Origin: Halomonas sp. GFAJ-1
GTDB taxonomy: Bacteria; Pseudomonadota; Gammaproteobacteria; Pseudomonadales; Halomonadaceae
Length of the DNA: 64,000 nucleotides
Reading direction: 5' to 3'
Assembly: GCA_002966495.1 (NCBI GenBank)
Contig: CP016490.1
Coordinates: forward strand, 1,364,001-1,428,000
Shown here: positions 36,131 through 45,230 of the stretch, in pieces
Layout of the letters: the number at the start of each line of letters is the position of its first letter
Position numbering within the stretch: the stretch's first letter is position 1
Notes under the pieces: model-generated
Databases searched by the model: none
What the model saw: only the letters and a program-made list of their open reading frames with translations
What the model was told of the DNA's origin: nothing
Position numbers and translations under genes: made by a program

Positions 36131-38911
36131 ATGGCCCGTGCCCCAATCGTGCTTGTTGATGGCTCTTCCTACCTGTACCGCGCGTTTCATGCGCTGCCGC
36201 CGCTAACCACCTCTAACGGACAGCCGACCGGTGCGGTGAAAGGCGTTATCAATATGCTGAAGCGGCTGATCAAGGACTACCCTGAAAGCCCCATGGCGGT
36301 GGTATTTGATGCGCCGGGTAAAACCTTCCGCGATGAGATGTACAGCGAGTACAAAGCGCATCGCCCGCCGATGCCTGATGAGCTGCGCAGCCAAATTAAG
36401 CCGCTGCACGCCTGTGTGAAAGCGCTGGGCTTGCCGTTGTTATGCATAGAAGGCGTTGAGGCAGATGACGTCATTGGCACGCTAGCGCACCAGGCAACGC
36501 AAGCGGGGCGCGATGCCGTCATTTCTACCGGCGATAAAGATATGGCGCAGTTAGTCAATAGCCACATCACGCTGGTTAACACCATGAAGGATGAAACCCT
36601 GGACGAGGCGGGTGTGGAAGAGAAGTTTGGCTTGCCTCCCGCACTGATTATCGATTTTCTCGCCTTGATGGGAGATAAGGTTGATAACATCCCTGGGGTA
36701 CCGGGAGTGGGCGAAAAGACTGCTATTGGCCTGCTACAAGGCATGGGCGGTGGGTTAGACACTATTTATGGCGATTTAGAACGGGTGAAAACGCTCACCT
36801 TCCGGGGTGCGAAAACCTTGCCTAAGAAGCTAGAAGAGCACCGAGAACAGGCGTTTCTTTCGTATCAGCTGGCGACCATTAAAGTCGACTGTGATCTGCC
36901 GGTCGGTTTGGATGATCTGGATATCGCCCACCCTGACCGGGAAGCGCTGGTTGAGCTTTATAAAGAGATGGAGTTCCGCCAGTGGCTGAGTGAGCTGCTG
37001 GAAGGTAACGACGCAGGCGTGGATGACGTAAAAGGTGGCGAGCCAGTACCTGAAGGTAAGTATGAGAGTATGCCTGACGATAGCCCCGTCGCCGCGCCTG
37101 CTGAGCGTCACGACCACGTTATTGTTGAGCAGAGCGAGTTTACAACCTGGCTCGATCGCCTGAACCGCGCTGAGCGTTTCTGTTTTGATCTGGAAACCAC
37201 CAGCCTCAACTACATGGACGCCGAGATTGTTGGTATTGGCTTGGCGCTTGAGGCTGGTGAAGCGGCGTATATTCCGCTAGCCCACGACTACCTGGATGCC
37301 CCCAAACAATTAGACCGCAAAGCGGCTCTGGCCGCGCTAAAGCCGCTGCTGGAAGACCCAAACAAAACCAAAATTGGCCAAAACCTGAAGTACGATATTT
37401 CGGTGCTGGCCAATTATGAGATTGCCGTAGTAGGGCCATTGGCCGACACCATGCTGGCCTCCTATGTGCTCAACTCTACCGCCACACGGCATGATATGGA
37501 TTCGCTGGCGCTGAAGTATTTGGGCGAAAAGACGATTTCATTTGAGGACATCGCCGGTAAAGGGGCAAAGCAGCTCACCTTTAATCAAATTGCTCTAGAG
37601 CAAGCGGCGCCTTACGCCTGCGAAGATGTTGATATCACGCTACGCCTTCAGGAAATCCTGAGGCCCCAGGTCGAACGGGAAGGTCGCCTAGCCGACGTGC
37701 TGGACAACCTTGAGCTACCGCTGATCAACGTGCTGTCACGCATCGAGCGCAATGGCGTTGCGCTCGATGCTGAACGCCTACACGCGCAAAGCCAGCAGCT
37801 TGAAAGCCGTATTCGTGAACTGGAAAGCCAAGCGTTTGAATTGGCAGGGCGTGAGTTTAATCTAGGGTCGCCCAAACAGTTGGGGCAGATCCTGTTTGAA
37901 GAGCAGAAGATTCCGGTCATCAAGAAGACGCCGAAAGGGGCACCCTCCACGGCGGAGGCAGTGCTTGAAGAGCTGGCGCTGGATTACCCGTTGCCCAAAG
38001 TGATTATGCAGCACCGTGGCCTTGCCAAGCTGAAATCTACCTACACTGACAAGCTACCGCGCCTGCTCAATAAAGCCACTGGCCGGGTGCACACCAGCTA
38101 CCACCAAGCGGTTACCGCCACTGGGCGGCTGTCATCGTCTGATCCGAACTTACAAAACATCCCTATTCGTACTGAAGAGGGGCGCAAAATTCGTCAGGCG
38201 TTTATCGCTCGCCCTGGCTACCGCATTGTCGCGGCCGACTACTCGCAAATTGAGCTGCGTATTATGGCGCATCTTTCCGAAGATAAAGGGTTGCTAGACG
38301 CATTTGCCGATGGGCGCGATATCCACACGGCCACTGCCGCGGAAGTCTTTGGTACCTCGCTAGACAAGGTATCAGGAGACCAGCGGCGCAGCGCCAAAGC
38401 GATTAACTTTGGTCTGATTTATGGCATGAGCGCCTGGGGGTTATCACGTCAGCTGCATATTGACCGCAACCAGGCGCAAACCTATATCGACCGTTACTTT
38501 GATCGCTATCCCGGTGTGGCCCGCTACATGGACCGTATCCGTGCACAAGCCGCAGAAGATGGCTTTGTGGAAACTGTGTTGGGTCGGCGCCTGTATCTGC
38601 CGGAAATTCAGTCGCAAAACCGCAACCGCCGTCAGGGTGCCGAGCGCACCGCGATTAATGCCCCCATGCAGGGGACGGCCGCTGATATTATCAAACAGGC
38701 AATGATCGACGTGGATGCCTGGCTGGCCGAGGGCGAGTTTGATGCGCTTATGGTCATGCAGGTACATGATGAGCTGGTGTTTGAGGTGGCCGAAAAACAG
38801 GTCGATGCGTTTATCGAGCAGGTGCAACAACGCATGCAGGGAGCAGCAGAGCTGAAAGTGCCGCTGATTGTGGAGGCAGAAAGTGGTGCTAACTGGGATG
38901 AGGCACACTAG
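36131..38911 (+). CDS. polA: DNA polymerase I
   Basis: 926 residues with all three domains: 5'-3' exonuclease (1 to about 300; VLVDGSSYLYRAFHALPPL, GDKVDNIPGVPGVGEKTA), 3'-5' proofreading exonuclease (about 335-520; FDLETTSLNYMD with both acidic residues intact, CEDVDITLRLQ), and polymerase (motif A AADYSQIELRIMAHLSED, motif B RRSAKAINFGLIYGMSAWG, motif C VMQVHDELVFE). The ATG at 36131 follows the non-standard start at 36125 and is the expected MARAPIVLVDG. Function: Okazaki fragment processing and gap repair. A terminator follows the gene. Confidence 0.98.
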   Translation: MARAPIVLVDGSSYLYRAFHALPPLTTSNGQPTGAVKGVINMLKRLIKDYPESPMAVVFDAPGKTFRDEMYSEYKAHRPPMPDELRSQIKPLHACVKALGLPLLCIEGVEADDVIGTLAHQATQAGRDAVISTGDKDMAQLVNSHITLVNTMKDETLDEAGVEEKFGLPPALIIDFLALMGDKVDNIPGVPGVGEKTAIGLLQGMGGGLDTIYGDLERVKTLTFRGAKTLPKKLEEHREQAFLSYQLATIKVDCDLPVGLDDLDIAHPDREALVELYKEMEFRQWLSELLEGNDAGVDDVKGGEPVPEGKYESMPDDSPVAAPAERHDHVIVEQSEFTTWLDRLNRAERFCFDLETTSLNYMDAEIVGIGLALEAGEAAYIPLAHDYLDAPKQLDRKAALAALKPLLEDPNKTKIGQNLKYDISVLANYEIAVVGPLADTMLASYVLNSTATRHDMDSLALKYLGEKTISFEDIAGKGAKQLTFNQIALEQAAPYACEDVDITLRLQEILRPQVEREGRLADVLDNLELPLINVLSRIERNGVALDAERLHAQSQQLESRIRELESQAFELAGREFNLGSPKQLGQILFEEQKIPVIKKTPKGAPSTAEAVLEELALDYPLPKVIMQHRGLAKLKSTYTDKLPRLLNKATGRVHTSYHQAVTATGRLSSSDPNLQNIPIRTEEGRKIRQAFIARPGYRIVAADYSQIELRIMAHLSEDKGLLDAFADGRDIHTATAAEVFGTSLDKVSGDQRRSAKAINFGLIYGMSAWGLSRQLHIDRNQAQTYIDRYFDRYPGVARYMDRIRAQAAEDGFVETVLGRRLYLPEIQSQNRNRRQGAERTAINAPMQGTAADIIKQAMIDVDAWLAEGEFDALMVMQVHDELVFEVAEKQVDAFIEQVQQRMQGAAELKVPLIVEAESGANWDEAH

Positions 38912-38955
38912 CCTTTCAACACACCAGGCCCTGGGTAATCGCTAGGCATAACGCA

Positions 38956-38988
38956 AATCACCCGCAGCTAAGCTGCGGGTGATTGTTT
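38956..38988 (+). terminator. Rho-independent terminator after polA
   Basis: AATCACCCGCAGC and GCTGCGGGTGATT form a 13-bp perfect stem with loop TAA, followed by GTTT. Confidence 0.85.
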
Positions 38989-39034
38989 AGCGTTGGACTA
39001 TCCTAATCCTGCGCCTAACGATAGGCGGCTAGGC

Positions 39035-40060
39035 TTAGCGCCAATCAACACGGTCAAAAATGCGAATTGCTTCCGGGTTGTTTTCACCCAGGATGCTGAT
39101 GTTGATATCGTCTTTAGCAAAATCGCCCCATGATTCTAGTACCGGGTTTTTCTTGATGCCTCCAACGACTGGGAACTCGTAGTTACGCTCAGCCAACACT
39201 TCTTGCGCGCTTTCTGACGCTAAGAACTCCAGGAAGCGAATGCCGTTTTCTGCATTCTGGGCGTTAGCTACTAGGCCTGCACCACCAACGTTAATGTGGG
39301 TGCCGCGGTCGTCCTGGTTGGGGAAGATGACCCCCACTTTGCGTGCCGCTTCACGGTCGGATTCGCTATCCGAGTGTAGTAAGCGAACGTAGTAGTAGTG
39401 GTTGGCAATCGCTAGGTCACACTCGCCACTGGCAACCCCGAGGATTTGGTCGGTATCGCCACCTTCAGGAGAGCGCGCTAAATTGCTCACAATACCCTTT
39501 GCCCACTCTTCTGCACCCTCTGCGCCGTGGTGCTCAATCATTGAAGCAAGCAACGACTGGTTGTAAATATTGTTCGATGAGCGGATACAAACCTGGCCCT
39601 CAAACTGGGGGTCGGCTAGGTCTTCATAGCTAGCGACGTCGCTGGGGTCAAAATTTTCGCGGTTGTAAAAAATGACCCGTGCACGCTGGCTGAAGCCAAA
39701 CCACTTGCCTTCCGGGTGGCGCATGGACTCGGGGATGCGCTCATTAAGTTCCTCAGAATCAACGGCTTGGAAAAGACCGTCTTGCTCGGCACGCCAAAGA
39801 CGACCTGCATCCACTGTCAGCATTACGTCGGCGGGGCTGGCGATGCCCTCGCGGCGCATGCGTTGCATCAACTGGTCAGAGTCACCTTCCAGTACGTTCA
39901 CTTTAATACCGGTTTCTTCTGTGAACGCACTATAAAGAATCTCGTCTGAGTCGTAGTGGCGCGCTGAATAAATATTGACCTCATTGGCCAATGTACTACT
40001 AGCGAAGGCAGCGCCCGCCATGATGGCAGCGACAGAGACGGAAAGGCGTGTTTTGTTCAT
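39035..40060 (-). CDS. fbpA: Iron(III) ABC transporter substrate-binding protein
   Basis: 341-residue periplasmic ferric-iron-binding protein of the FutA/FbpA class. Signal peptide MNKTRLSVSVAAIMAGAAFA with cleavage near TLA-NEV; then VNIYSARHYDSDEIL, PADVMLTVDAGRLWRAEQ, and the adjacent tyrosines in NHYYYVRLLHSD that coordinate iron in this family. A Fur-box-like site lies 23 bp upstream. The partner ATPase (40300) is divergent and the permease (41426) is convergent with that ATPase, so the three parts are in three transcription units. The symbol is given by family. Confidence 0.93.
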   Translation of the reverse strand: MNKTRLSVSVAAIMAGAAFASSTLANEVNIYSARHYDSDEILYSAFTEETGIKVNVLEGDSDQLMQRMRREGIASPADVMLTVDAGRLWRAEQDGLFQAVDSEELNERIPESMRHPEGKWFGFSQRARVIFYNRENFDPSDVASYEDLADPQFEGQVCIRSSNNIYNQSLLASMIEHHGAEGAEEWAKGIVSNLARSPEGGDTDQILGVASGECDLAIANHYYYVRLLHSDSESDREAARKVGVIFPNQDDRGTHINVGGAGLVANAQNAENGIRFLEFLASESAQEVLAERNYEFPVVGGIKKNPVLESWGDFAKDDINISILGENNPEAIRIFDRVDWR

Positions 40061-40082
40061 TAAAATACCTCTGAATGCTTAT

Positions 40083-40101
40083 GAGAATAAGTTGCATTAT
40101 C
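40083..40101 (-). promoter_or_regulatory. Fur-box-like site upstream of fbpA
   Basis: GAGAATAAGTTGCATTATC matches 13 of 19 positions of the classical Fur box GATAATGATAATCATTATC. It is 23 bp before the fbpA start, in the divergent region shared with the ATPase gene. Iron repression is inferred. Confidence 0.5.
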
Positions 40102-40237
40102 GTGATGGGTATTCAAGCGCTTCTTAGCGTCGGCGTCAAGCTAAATGGTAACTAAAATCATTCAATGTATGGATGAGGCGTGCATCTCATCGCAATAGAA
40201 ATTAGAATGCAAATAACTTTCAACCGTGTTCGTAACT

Positions 40238-40255
40238 GTATTGCGTTAGCAATAC
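40238..40255. repeat. Perfect inverted repeat in the fbpA-fbpC divergent region
   Basis: GTATTGC (40238-40244) and GCAATAC (40249-40255) around GTTA. Next to it a direct repeat ACGATGGTCGAA occurs at 40254-40265 and 40270-40281, just before the ATPase gene. It could be an operator; no regulator is identified. Confidence 0.5.
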
Positions 40256-40299
40256 GATGGTCGAACGAAACGATGGTCGAATAAAGCAATGGTGAAAAA

Positions 40300-41397
40300 A
40301 TGACGGCAACTGTGTCACTTACCGATGTTGCGGCCCCCGCACCGGCCCTGTCTCTGCGAGAGGTCCATCATACGTTTGCGACTAATCAAGTCGTCAAAGG
40401 GATAGATTTAAACATCGCCCCAGGGGAGGTGGTTTGTCTATTGGGGCCGTCGGGCTGTGGGAAAACCACCTTGTTGCGCATTGCTGCGGGGTTGGAAGTG
40501 CTACAGGACGGCGCGGTTAGCCTGGATGGAAATCCCATTGCTGCGCCCGGTAAGCGCCATGTGCCGCCGGAAAAGCGTAATGTCGGCCTCGCCTTTCAAG
40601 ACTCGGCGCTGTTCCCGCACTTAAGCGTGCTGGAAAACGTTACCTTTGGCCTTAAACACCTGCCCAGCCGCGAGCGCCGCGCGAGGGCGGTAGAGTTGCT
40701 TACTCAGCTGGGTATGGCCAACTACATTGAAACTTACCCGCATATGTTGTCGGGTGGTCAACAGCAGCGCGTGGCGCTGGCGCGCGCCTTGGCACCTACG
40801 CCAAAGTTAATGCTGCTGGATGAGCCGTTTTCAAGCTTAGATGCCCGGCTGCGGGATCGCATTCGCGACGATACGCTTCACGTGCTTAAGAAGTTGGGGT
40901 CTGCCACCTTGCTGGTTACCCACGATCCTGAAGAAGCCATGTTTATGGCGGATCGTATTGCGCTGATGCGTGATGGCAGAATTATCCAAACCGGCACCCC
41001 GCGTGAGCTTTATTGCGCACCGATTGACCCGTTTGTGGTGACGTTTTTTGGGGAGGTTAACGAGCTAAGCGGCACGGTTCACGATGGCAAAGTGCAGACC
41101 CCGGTGGGTGCGGTAGACGCCAGTTGGCTGGAGGAGGGGAGTAAAGCGCAAATCATGATTCGCCCCGAAGCGCTGCGCATTAAAGAGCGCGACCTACCTG
41201 CTGAGGCCCACAGCCACAGCCACGTGGTGATGGCAAAACTGCTGGGCCGTACTAGCTTAATTCACCTATGTGCCCACTGCGAAGATGGTCAGGAAGCGCA
41301 CTTACACGCCCGCGTGCCCGGGGTGTTTCTTCCCCAGGAGGGCCAGCCGATTGATATCGACTTGGACCACTCCCAGGTGTTTGTCTTTCCTCGCTAA
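40300..41397 (+). CDS. fbpC: Iron(III) ABC transporter ATP-binding protein
   Basis: 365-residue ATPase: Walker A GPSGCGKTTLL, Q-loop AFQDSALFPH, signature LSGGQQQRVALARALA, Walker B KLMLLDEPFSSLDA, H-loop LLVTHDPEEAM, and a C-terminal TOBE-like regulatory domain (from about residue 250). It energises the fbpB permease. Only a weak ribosome binding site (GGTG) precedes the ATG. It is transcribed away from fbpA and towards fbpB, an unusual split of one transporter over opposite strands. Confidence 0.92.
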   Translation: MTATVSLTDVAAPAPALSLREVHHTFATNQVVKGIDLNIAPGEVVCLLGPSGCGKTTLLRIAAGLEVLQDGAVSLDGNPIAAPGKRHVPPEKRNVGLAFQDSALFPHLSVLENVTFGLKHLPSRERRARAVELLTQLGMANYIETYPHMLSGGQQQRVALARALAPTPKLMLLDEPFSSLDARLRDRIRDDTLHVLKKLGSATLLVTHDPEEAMFMADRIALMRDGRIIQTGTPRELYCAPIDPFVVTFFGEVNELSGTVHDGKVQTPVGAVDASWLEEGSKAQIMIRPEALRIKERDLPAEAHSHSHVVMAKLLGRTSLIHLCAHCEDGQEAHLHARVPGVFLPQEGQPIDIDLDHSQVFVFPR

Positions 41398-41425
41398 CCC
41401 ATTCTACTGGGCTACCCAGCCCACA

Positions 41426-43126
41426 TTACTCAGCTTGGCTGCCGGGCCGTGCCCGGCGCATTGCCAAGCTGAGTAGTATGACCGGCAATATCCCCACCAC
41501 CACAATGGTAAGTGACGCCGTGGATGCTTCTGCTAAGCGCTCGTCGGAGGCTAGGCTGTGGGCGCGCACGGCTAGCGTATCGAAGTTAAACGGACGTAGT
41601 ATCATCGTAGCGGGAAGCTCTTTCATCGCGTCTACGAACACTAAAATACCCGCCGCCAGCAAGCTGCTGCGCATTAAGGGAGTATGTATCTTGCGCAGCG
41701 TGCCGCCAGCGGTCTGACCCAAGGTGCGCGAGGCCGCGTCCATACTCGGCGTGACTTTCCCCAGGCTTGCTTCTACGGCATTGAACGACACCGCTAAAAA
41801 GCGTACTACATAGGCATAAATTAAAATAAACGCCGAGCCGCTAAACACCAGGCCGATGATTTTTCCGTAGTGCTCATGTAGCCAAGTATTAAGGGTGTTA
41901 TCCAGCCAGGCGAAGGGAATCAAGATCCCCACTGCCACCACCGAGCCTGGGATCGCGTAGCCCATGGCGGCCACGCGGGTGAACAGCCGGGCGCTTGCTG
42001 AGTTGTGCAATCTAACGCCGTAGCTAAGTAGCACCGCCATGCCCACCGCGATTAAAGCCGCCACCAGTGAGAGGCTTAGGCTGTTGGTGGCGAAGCGAAT
42101 AAAGCGGGTACCAAATAGCGTGTCGCCCTGGTGAATGGCTAAATTCAGCAAGATGCCGCTGGGCAGTAAAAAGCCGATCACGATAGGCAGTAAACACACC
42201 ATGGTTGCGCCAAACGCACGCCAGCCGCGTAGCTGGTACTCTGGCAACTGCTGGTAACGGTTGGTGGTGTGGAAATAGCGGCGTTTACCACGGGAGTAGC
42301 GCTCAAGTAGCACCAGCACAATCACAAAGGTAAGCAGACAAGCCGCCAACTGAGCGGCAGCCACCGGTTCACCTAAGCCAAACCATGTTCGGTAGATGCC
42401 GGTGGTAAAGGTATCCACGCCAAAAAACTGCACGGCGCCAAACTCATTGAGTGTTTCCATCAGCACCAACGATACTCCGCCCACTAATGCGGGGCGCGCC
42501 AGCGGCAGGGCAACGCTACTAAACAGATGCCATGGGCCGCGGCCTAACGTGCGGCCCACATCCAGCACGCACACCGACTGTTCAAGAAAAGAGGCGCGTG
42601 CGAGCAGGTAGACGTAGGGGTAGAGCACAAAGGTGATAAGTGTGGCGGCCCCGCCTAGCGAGCGTATATTGGGAAAGTAATAATCGCCGAACTGCCAGCC
42701 AAACCACTCGCGCAGCGCGCTTTGCAGCGGCCCCGCTACCTGCAAAAAGTCAGTGTAAGCATAGGCGATCACGTAGGTGGGTACCGCCAAGGGGAGCAGT
42801 AAGGCCCACTCAAAGATCCTCTTGCCAGGGAAACGGCACATTACCACCAGCCAGGCAGAACTAGCGCCGATAATCAGCGTACCCAGCCCTACCCATAGCA
42901 CCAGCCAAAAAGTATTAGAGAGATAGCGGGGAAGCACGGTGCTGGCAAGATGCTGCCACACGCCCTCCGTGGGTACCAGGATATGCCCAAACACCACGAG
43001 GATAGGCAATGCCACCGACAGGGCTATTAAAAATAGCGCAATCGACCAAGGGTTTAGCGAGAGCGTAAAACGCGAGGCCAATCCTGAAAGTAGAGCCAGC
43101 GGTGAACGGCGAGCAGGTAGCGACAC
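41426..43126 (-). CDS. fbpB: Iron(III) ABC transporter permease (fused double domain)
   Basis: 566-residue inner-membrane permease made of two homologous halves of about six transmembrane helices each, the usual FbpB layout. EAA-like cytoplasmic loops are visible in each half (ASFLEQSVCVLDVGRTLGRG and NAVEASLGKVTPSMDAASRT), where the ATPase docks. Helices include WLVLWVGLGTLIIGASSAWL and LALFLIALSVALPILVVFGH-like stretches. It is convergent with fbpC, 28 bp apart. It completes the fbpA-B-C ferric importer. Confidence 0.92.
   Translation of the reverse strand: MSLPARRSPLALLSGLASRFTLSLNPWSIALFLIALSVALPILVVFGHILVPTEGVWQHLASTVLPRYLSNTFWLVLWVGLGTLIIGASSAWLVVMCRFPGKRIFEWALLLPLAVPTYVIAYAYTDFLQVAGPLQSALREWFGWQFGDYYFPNIRSLGGAATLITFVLYPYVYLLARASFLEQSVCVLDVGRTLGRGPWHLFSSVALPLARPALVGGVSLVLMETLNEFGAVQFFGVDTFTTGIYRTWFGLGEPVAAAQLAACLLTFVIVLVLLERYSRGKRRYFHTTNRYQQLPEYQLRGWRAFGATMVCLLPIVIGFLLPSGILLNLAIHQGDTLFGTRFIRFATNSLSLSLVAALIAVGMAVLLSYGVRLHNSASARLFTRVAAMGYAIPGSVVAVGILIPFAWLDNTLNTWLHEHYGKIIGLVFSGSAFILIYAYVVRFLAVSFNAVEASLGKVTPSMDAASRTLGQTAGGTLRKIHTPLMRSSLLAAGILVFVDAMKELPATMILRPFNFDTLAVRAHSLASDERLAEASTASLTIVVVGILPVILLSLAMRRARPGSQAE
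41428..41474. repeat. Long hairpin over the fbpB 3' end
   Basis: ACTCAGCTTGGC (41428-41439) and GCCAAGCTGAGT (41463-41474) enclose an inner GCCGGGC/GCCCGGC pair. It overlaps the last codons and stop of fbpB and lies between two convergent genes. It has no adjacent T run, so it may act as a transcript-end protector and not a classic terminator. Confidence 0.6.
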
Positions 43127-43255
43127 GTCGTTGTCTCCTAGGTCGAGGCGGGCAATGACCGCATTGCAAATGCGAACGTCAATGCGAAAAAGTTACGGGT
43201 GCAAATAGTATCACTTGCGCATGTTGGCTGCAGCTAGCCTTCCATGGATAATAAA

Positions 43256-43276
43256 AAACCCCCATGGAAGAGGGGG
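43256..43276 (-). terminator. Rho-independent terminator of the TRAP operon
   Basis: On the minus strand CCCCC-TCTTCCAT-GGGGG is followed by TTTTTTA, 58 bp after the dctM stop. An overlapping alternative inverted repeat (CTTCCATGG 43239-43247 with CCATGGAAG 43262-43270) could extend or compete with it. Confidence 0.78.
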
Positions 43277-43333
43277 CTAAGAAGTTAGGGGAGTAAGGCA
43301 AGTAGTGGTCAGAACATAAAAATGAGCAGTATG

Positions 43334-44668
43334 CTAATAACCGACCATTAAGCTAGGTAGGCCTGTCACCAACCAAGGGAAAAAGGCCATTAACGTGCAA
43401 GCGAGCAGTATGAGCGCGACAAAAGGAATCACTGCTTTGTAAAGGTCGACGATCTCTATGCCGGGGGGAGACACGCCCTTTAAGTAGAACAGCGCATAGC
43501 CAAATGGCGGCGTTAGGAACGAAGTTTGTAATACTACAGCGACCATCACTACAAACCAGAGAGGGTCGACACCCATTTGCTGAACGATGGGCAGCATAAT
43601 CGGGAAGCTGAGTAGCACAATGCCTGTCCAGTCTAGGAACATCCCCAGAATAAACACTAAGAACAGCATCATAATCAGCGCGCCGGTGGTGCCACCCGGC
43701 ATGGCTAGCAGCAAATCTTGAATTACCTGCATACCGCCGCCGCGCGAGAACACCCCGGTAAATGCCGTGGCCCCTACCAATACCAGCATGACCATGGTGG
43801 TGGTCTTGCCAGCCTCAATCAGCGTGTTGTAGCAAGTTTTGATCTTACGGTCGCCAAAAATCATAAACAGGATAAAGGCGATAAAAACCCCAATGGCGGA
43901 GGCTTCGGTGGCAGTAGCGATGCCGGTGAACAGCGCGCCTAGTACGCCTAAGATTAATGACATGGGAGGAACAACATACTTACCCAGCATAATCAGCAAC
44001 TGCTTGGTGCTCACTTCCGCACGCTCCTCCTTAGGCACTGGTGGGCCGTAAGAAGGCTTAAAATGGCAAATAAGCAGTACGTATAGGGCGTACATAACGC
44101 CGAGCATTAAACCCGGAACCATTGCGCCAGCAAACAGCGCGCCAACAGAAACAGGCGAGTAGCTAGCCATTAAAATCAGCATTATGCTGGGGGGGATAAG
44201 GATGCCCAAACAGCCGCTGGCCATAATGACGCCGGCACTTAGCTCTTTGTTATAGCCATACTTAAGCATCGGCACTAAGGCAATCATGCCCATCACCGCA
44301 ATGGATGCCCCAACGATACCGGTGGTCGCCGCCAGCAGTACCGATACAATAACGACCGTCAGCGCCAAGCCACCCCGCAGGTTAGCAAGCAGCAAGCGCA
44401 TGGCATCGAACATCTTCTCCGTGACGCCTGAGTCGTTAAGAAACCTCGCCATTAATACGAATAGGGGAATAGCCACGAGGACATAGTTGTCCATGGCATT
44501 ACCAAAAATATTGTTAATCAGCGTGCCCAGTACGCGCTCACCCGGGCCTAAGAACGCGCCGATCACGGCCACGCCGCCGAGTACAAAGGCCAACGGATGG
44601 CCCATAAAAAGGCCGATGAGCAGCCCGCCAAACATGACTAGCGCCAGCAGTTCAGGGCTCAGGTTCAT
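43334..44668 (-). CDS. dctM: TRAP transporter large permease DctM
   Basis: 444-residue inner-membrane protein with about 12 hydrophobic helices, the ion-coupled translocator of a tripartite ATP-independent periplasmic transporter. Recognised by the N-terminal LLIGLFMGHPLAFVLGGVAVIG, GLALTVVIVSVLLAATTGIVGAS (quoted in part), LLIPPS-type ILIPPSIMLIL, and MFLDWTGIVLLSFPIMLPI. Start overlaps the dctQ stop by 4 bp. The substrate is set by DctP. Confidence 0.94.
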   Translation of the reverse strand: MNLSPELLALVMFGGLLIGLFMGHPLAFVLGGVAVIGAFLGPGERVLGTLINNIFGNAMDNYVLVAIPLFVLMARFLNDSGVTEKMFDAMRLLLANLRGGLALTVVIVSVLLAATTGIVGASIAVMGMIALVPMLKYGYNKELSAGVIMASGCLGILIPPSIMLILMASYSPVSVGALFAGAMVPGLMLGVMYALYVLLICHFKPSYGPPVPKEERAEVSTKQLLIMLGKYVVPPMSLILGVLGALFTGIATATEASAIGVFIAFILFMIFGDRKIKTCYNTLIEAGKTTTMVMLVLVGATAFTGVFSRGGGMQVIQDLLLAMPGGTTGALIMMLFLVFILGMFLDWTGIVLLSFPIMLPIVQQMGVDPLWFVVMVAVVLQTSFLTPPFGYALFYLKGVSPPGIEIVDLYKAVIPFVALILLACTLMAFFPWLVTGLPSLMVGY

Positions 44669-45168
44669 ACTGATTTCTCCTCGCGCAGTTGCATAATCGC
44701 ACGCAACACAATGGCAATTGCCTGCAGCAATAGAAGTGCCGCGGCTACCACGATGACGCCCTTAACAGGGTATACCGGGATCGACACCATGCCATAGGTG
44801 GTTTCACCACGGCTGAATGAGCGTTCAAAGAAGCGCCAGCCGAAGGTCAGTAGCATCCAGATAAAGGGAACAAAGAAGACCAGATAACCGATTACCTCAA
44901 CTAATGCTTGGCGCTTACGGGACAGCAATCGCTTGATGACGTCTACTTCAACATGGGCGTGGTGGCGTAACCCATAGGCAGCCATCAGCATGAAGTGGGC
45001 ACCAAACAGCATTTTGGTTACATCGAACGCCCAGTCGCTGGGGCGGCCAAAGAAAAAACGCGACGCAATGTCATAGAGGACAATCAGGGTAATGATGGCA
45101 ATTAACGGTGCGACAATACGGCCAAACAGCTCGTTAATTGCATCAATTGCCTTGGCAATTGCATTCAT
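44665..45168 (-). CDS. dctQ: TRAP transporter small permease DctQ
   Basis: 167 residues with four predicted transmembrane helices, the structural partner of DctM. Typical features are the N-terminal IDAINELFGRIVAPLIAIIT, RFFFGRPSDWAFDVTKMLFG and GLRHHAHVEVDVIKRLLS. It lies 62 bp downstream of dctP, behind a terminator-like hairpin, and overlaps dctM by 4 bp. Confidence 0.92.
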   Translation of the reverse strand: MNAIAKAIDAINELFGRIVAPLIAIITLIVLYDIASRFFFGRPSDWAFDVTKMLFGAHFMLMAAYGLRHHAHVEVDVIKRLLSRKRQALVEVIGYLVFFVPFIWMLLTFGWRFFERSFSRGETTYGMVSIPVYPVKGVIVVAAALLLLQAIAIVLRAIMQLREEKSV

Positions 45169-45190
45169 GGAAGCACTCCGCAGTCAGCAC

Positions 45191-45218
45191 AAAAAAACCG
45201 CCCCGGTGATCGGGGCGG
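45191..45218 (-). terminator. Terminator or attenuator between dctP and dctQ
   Basis: CCGCCCCG and CGGGGCGG (8-bp perfect stem, 5-nt loop), followed on the minus strand by seven T residues, in the 62-bp dctP-dctQ gap. A partial terminator here would give an excess of the binding protein over the permeases. Confidence 0.85.
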
Positions 45219-45230
45219 CGTAGAAGCGTC

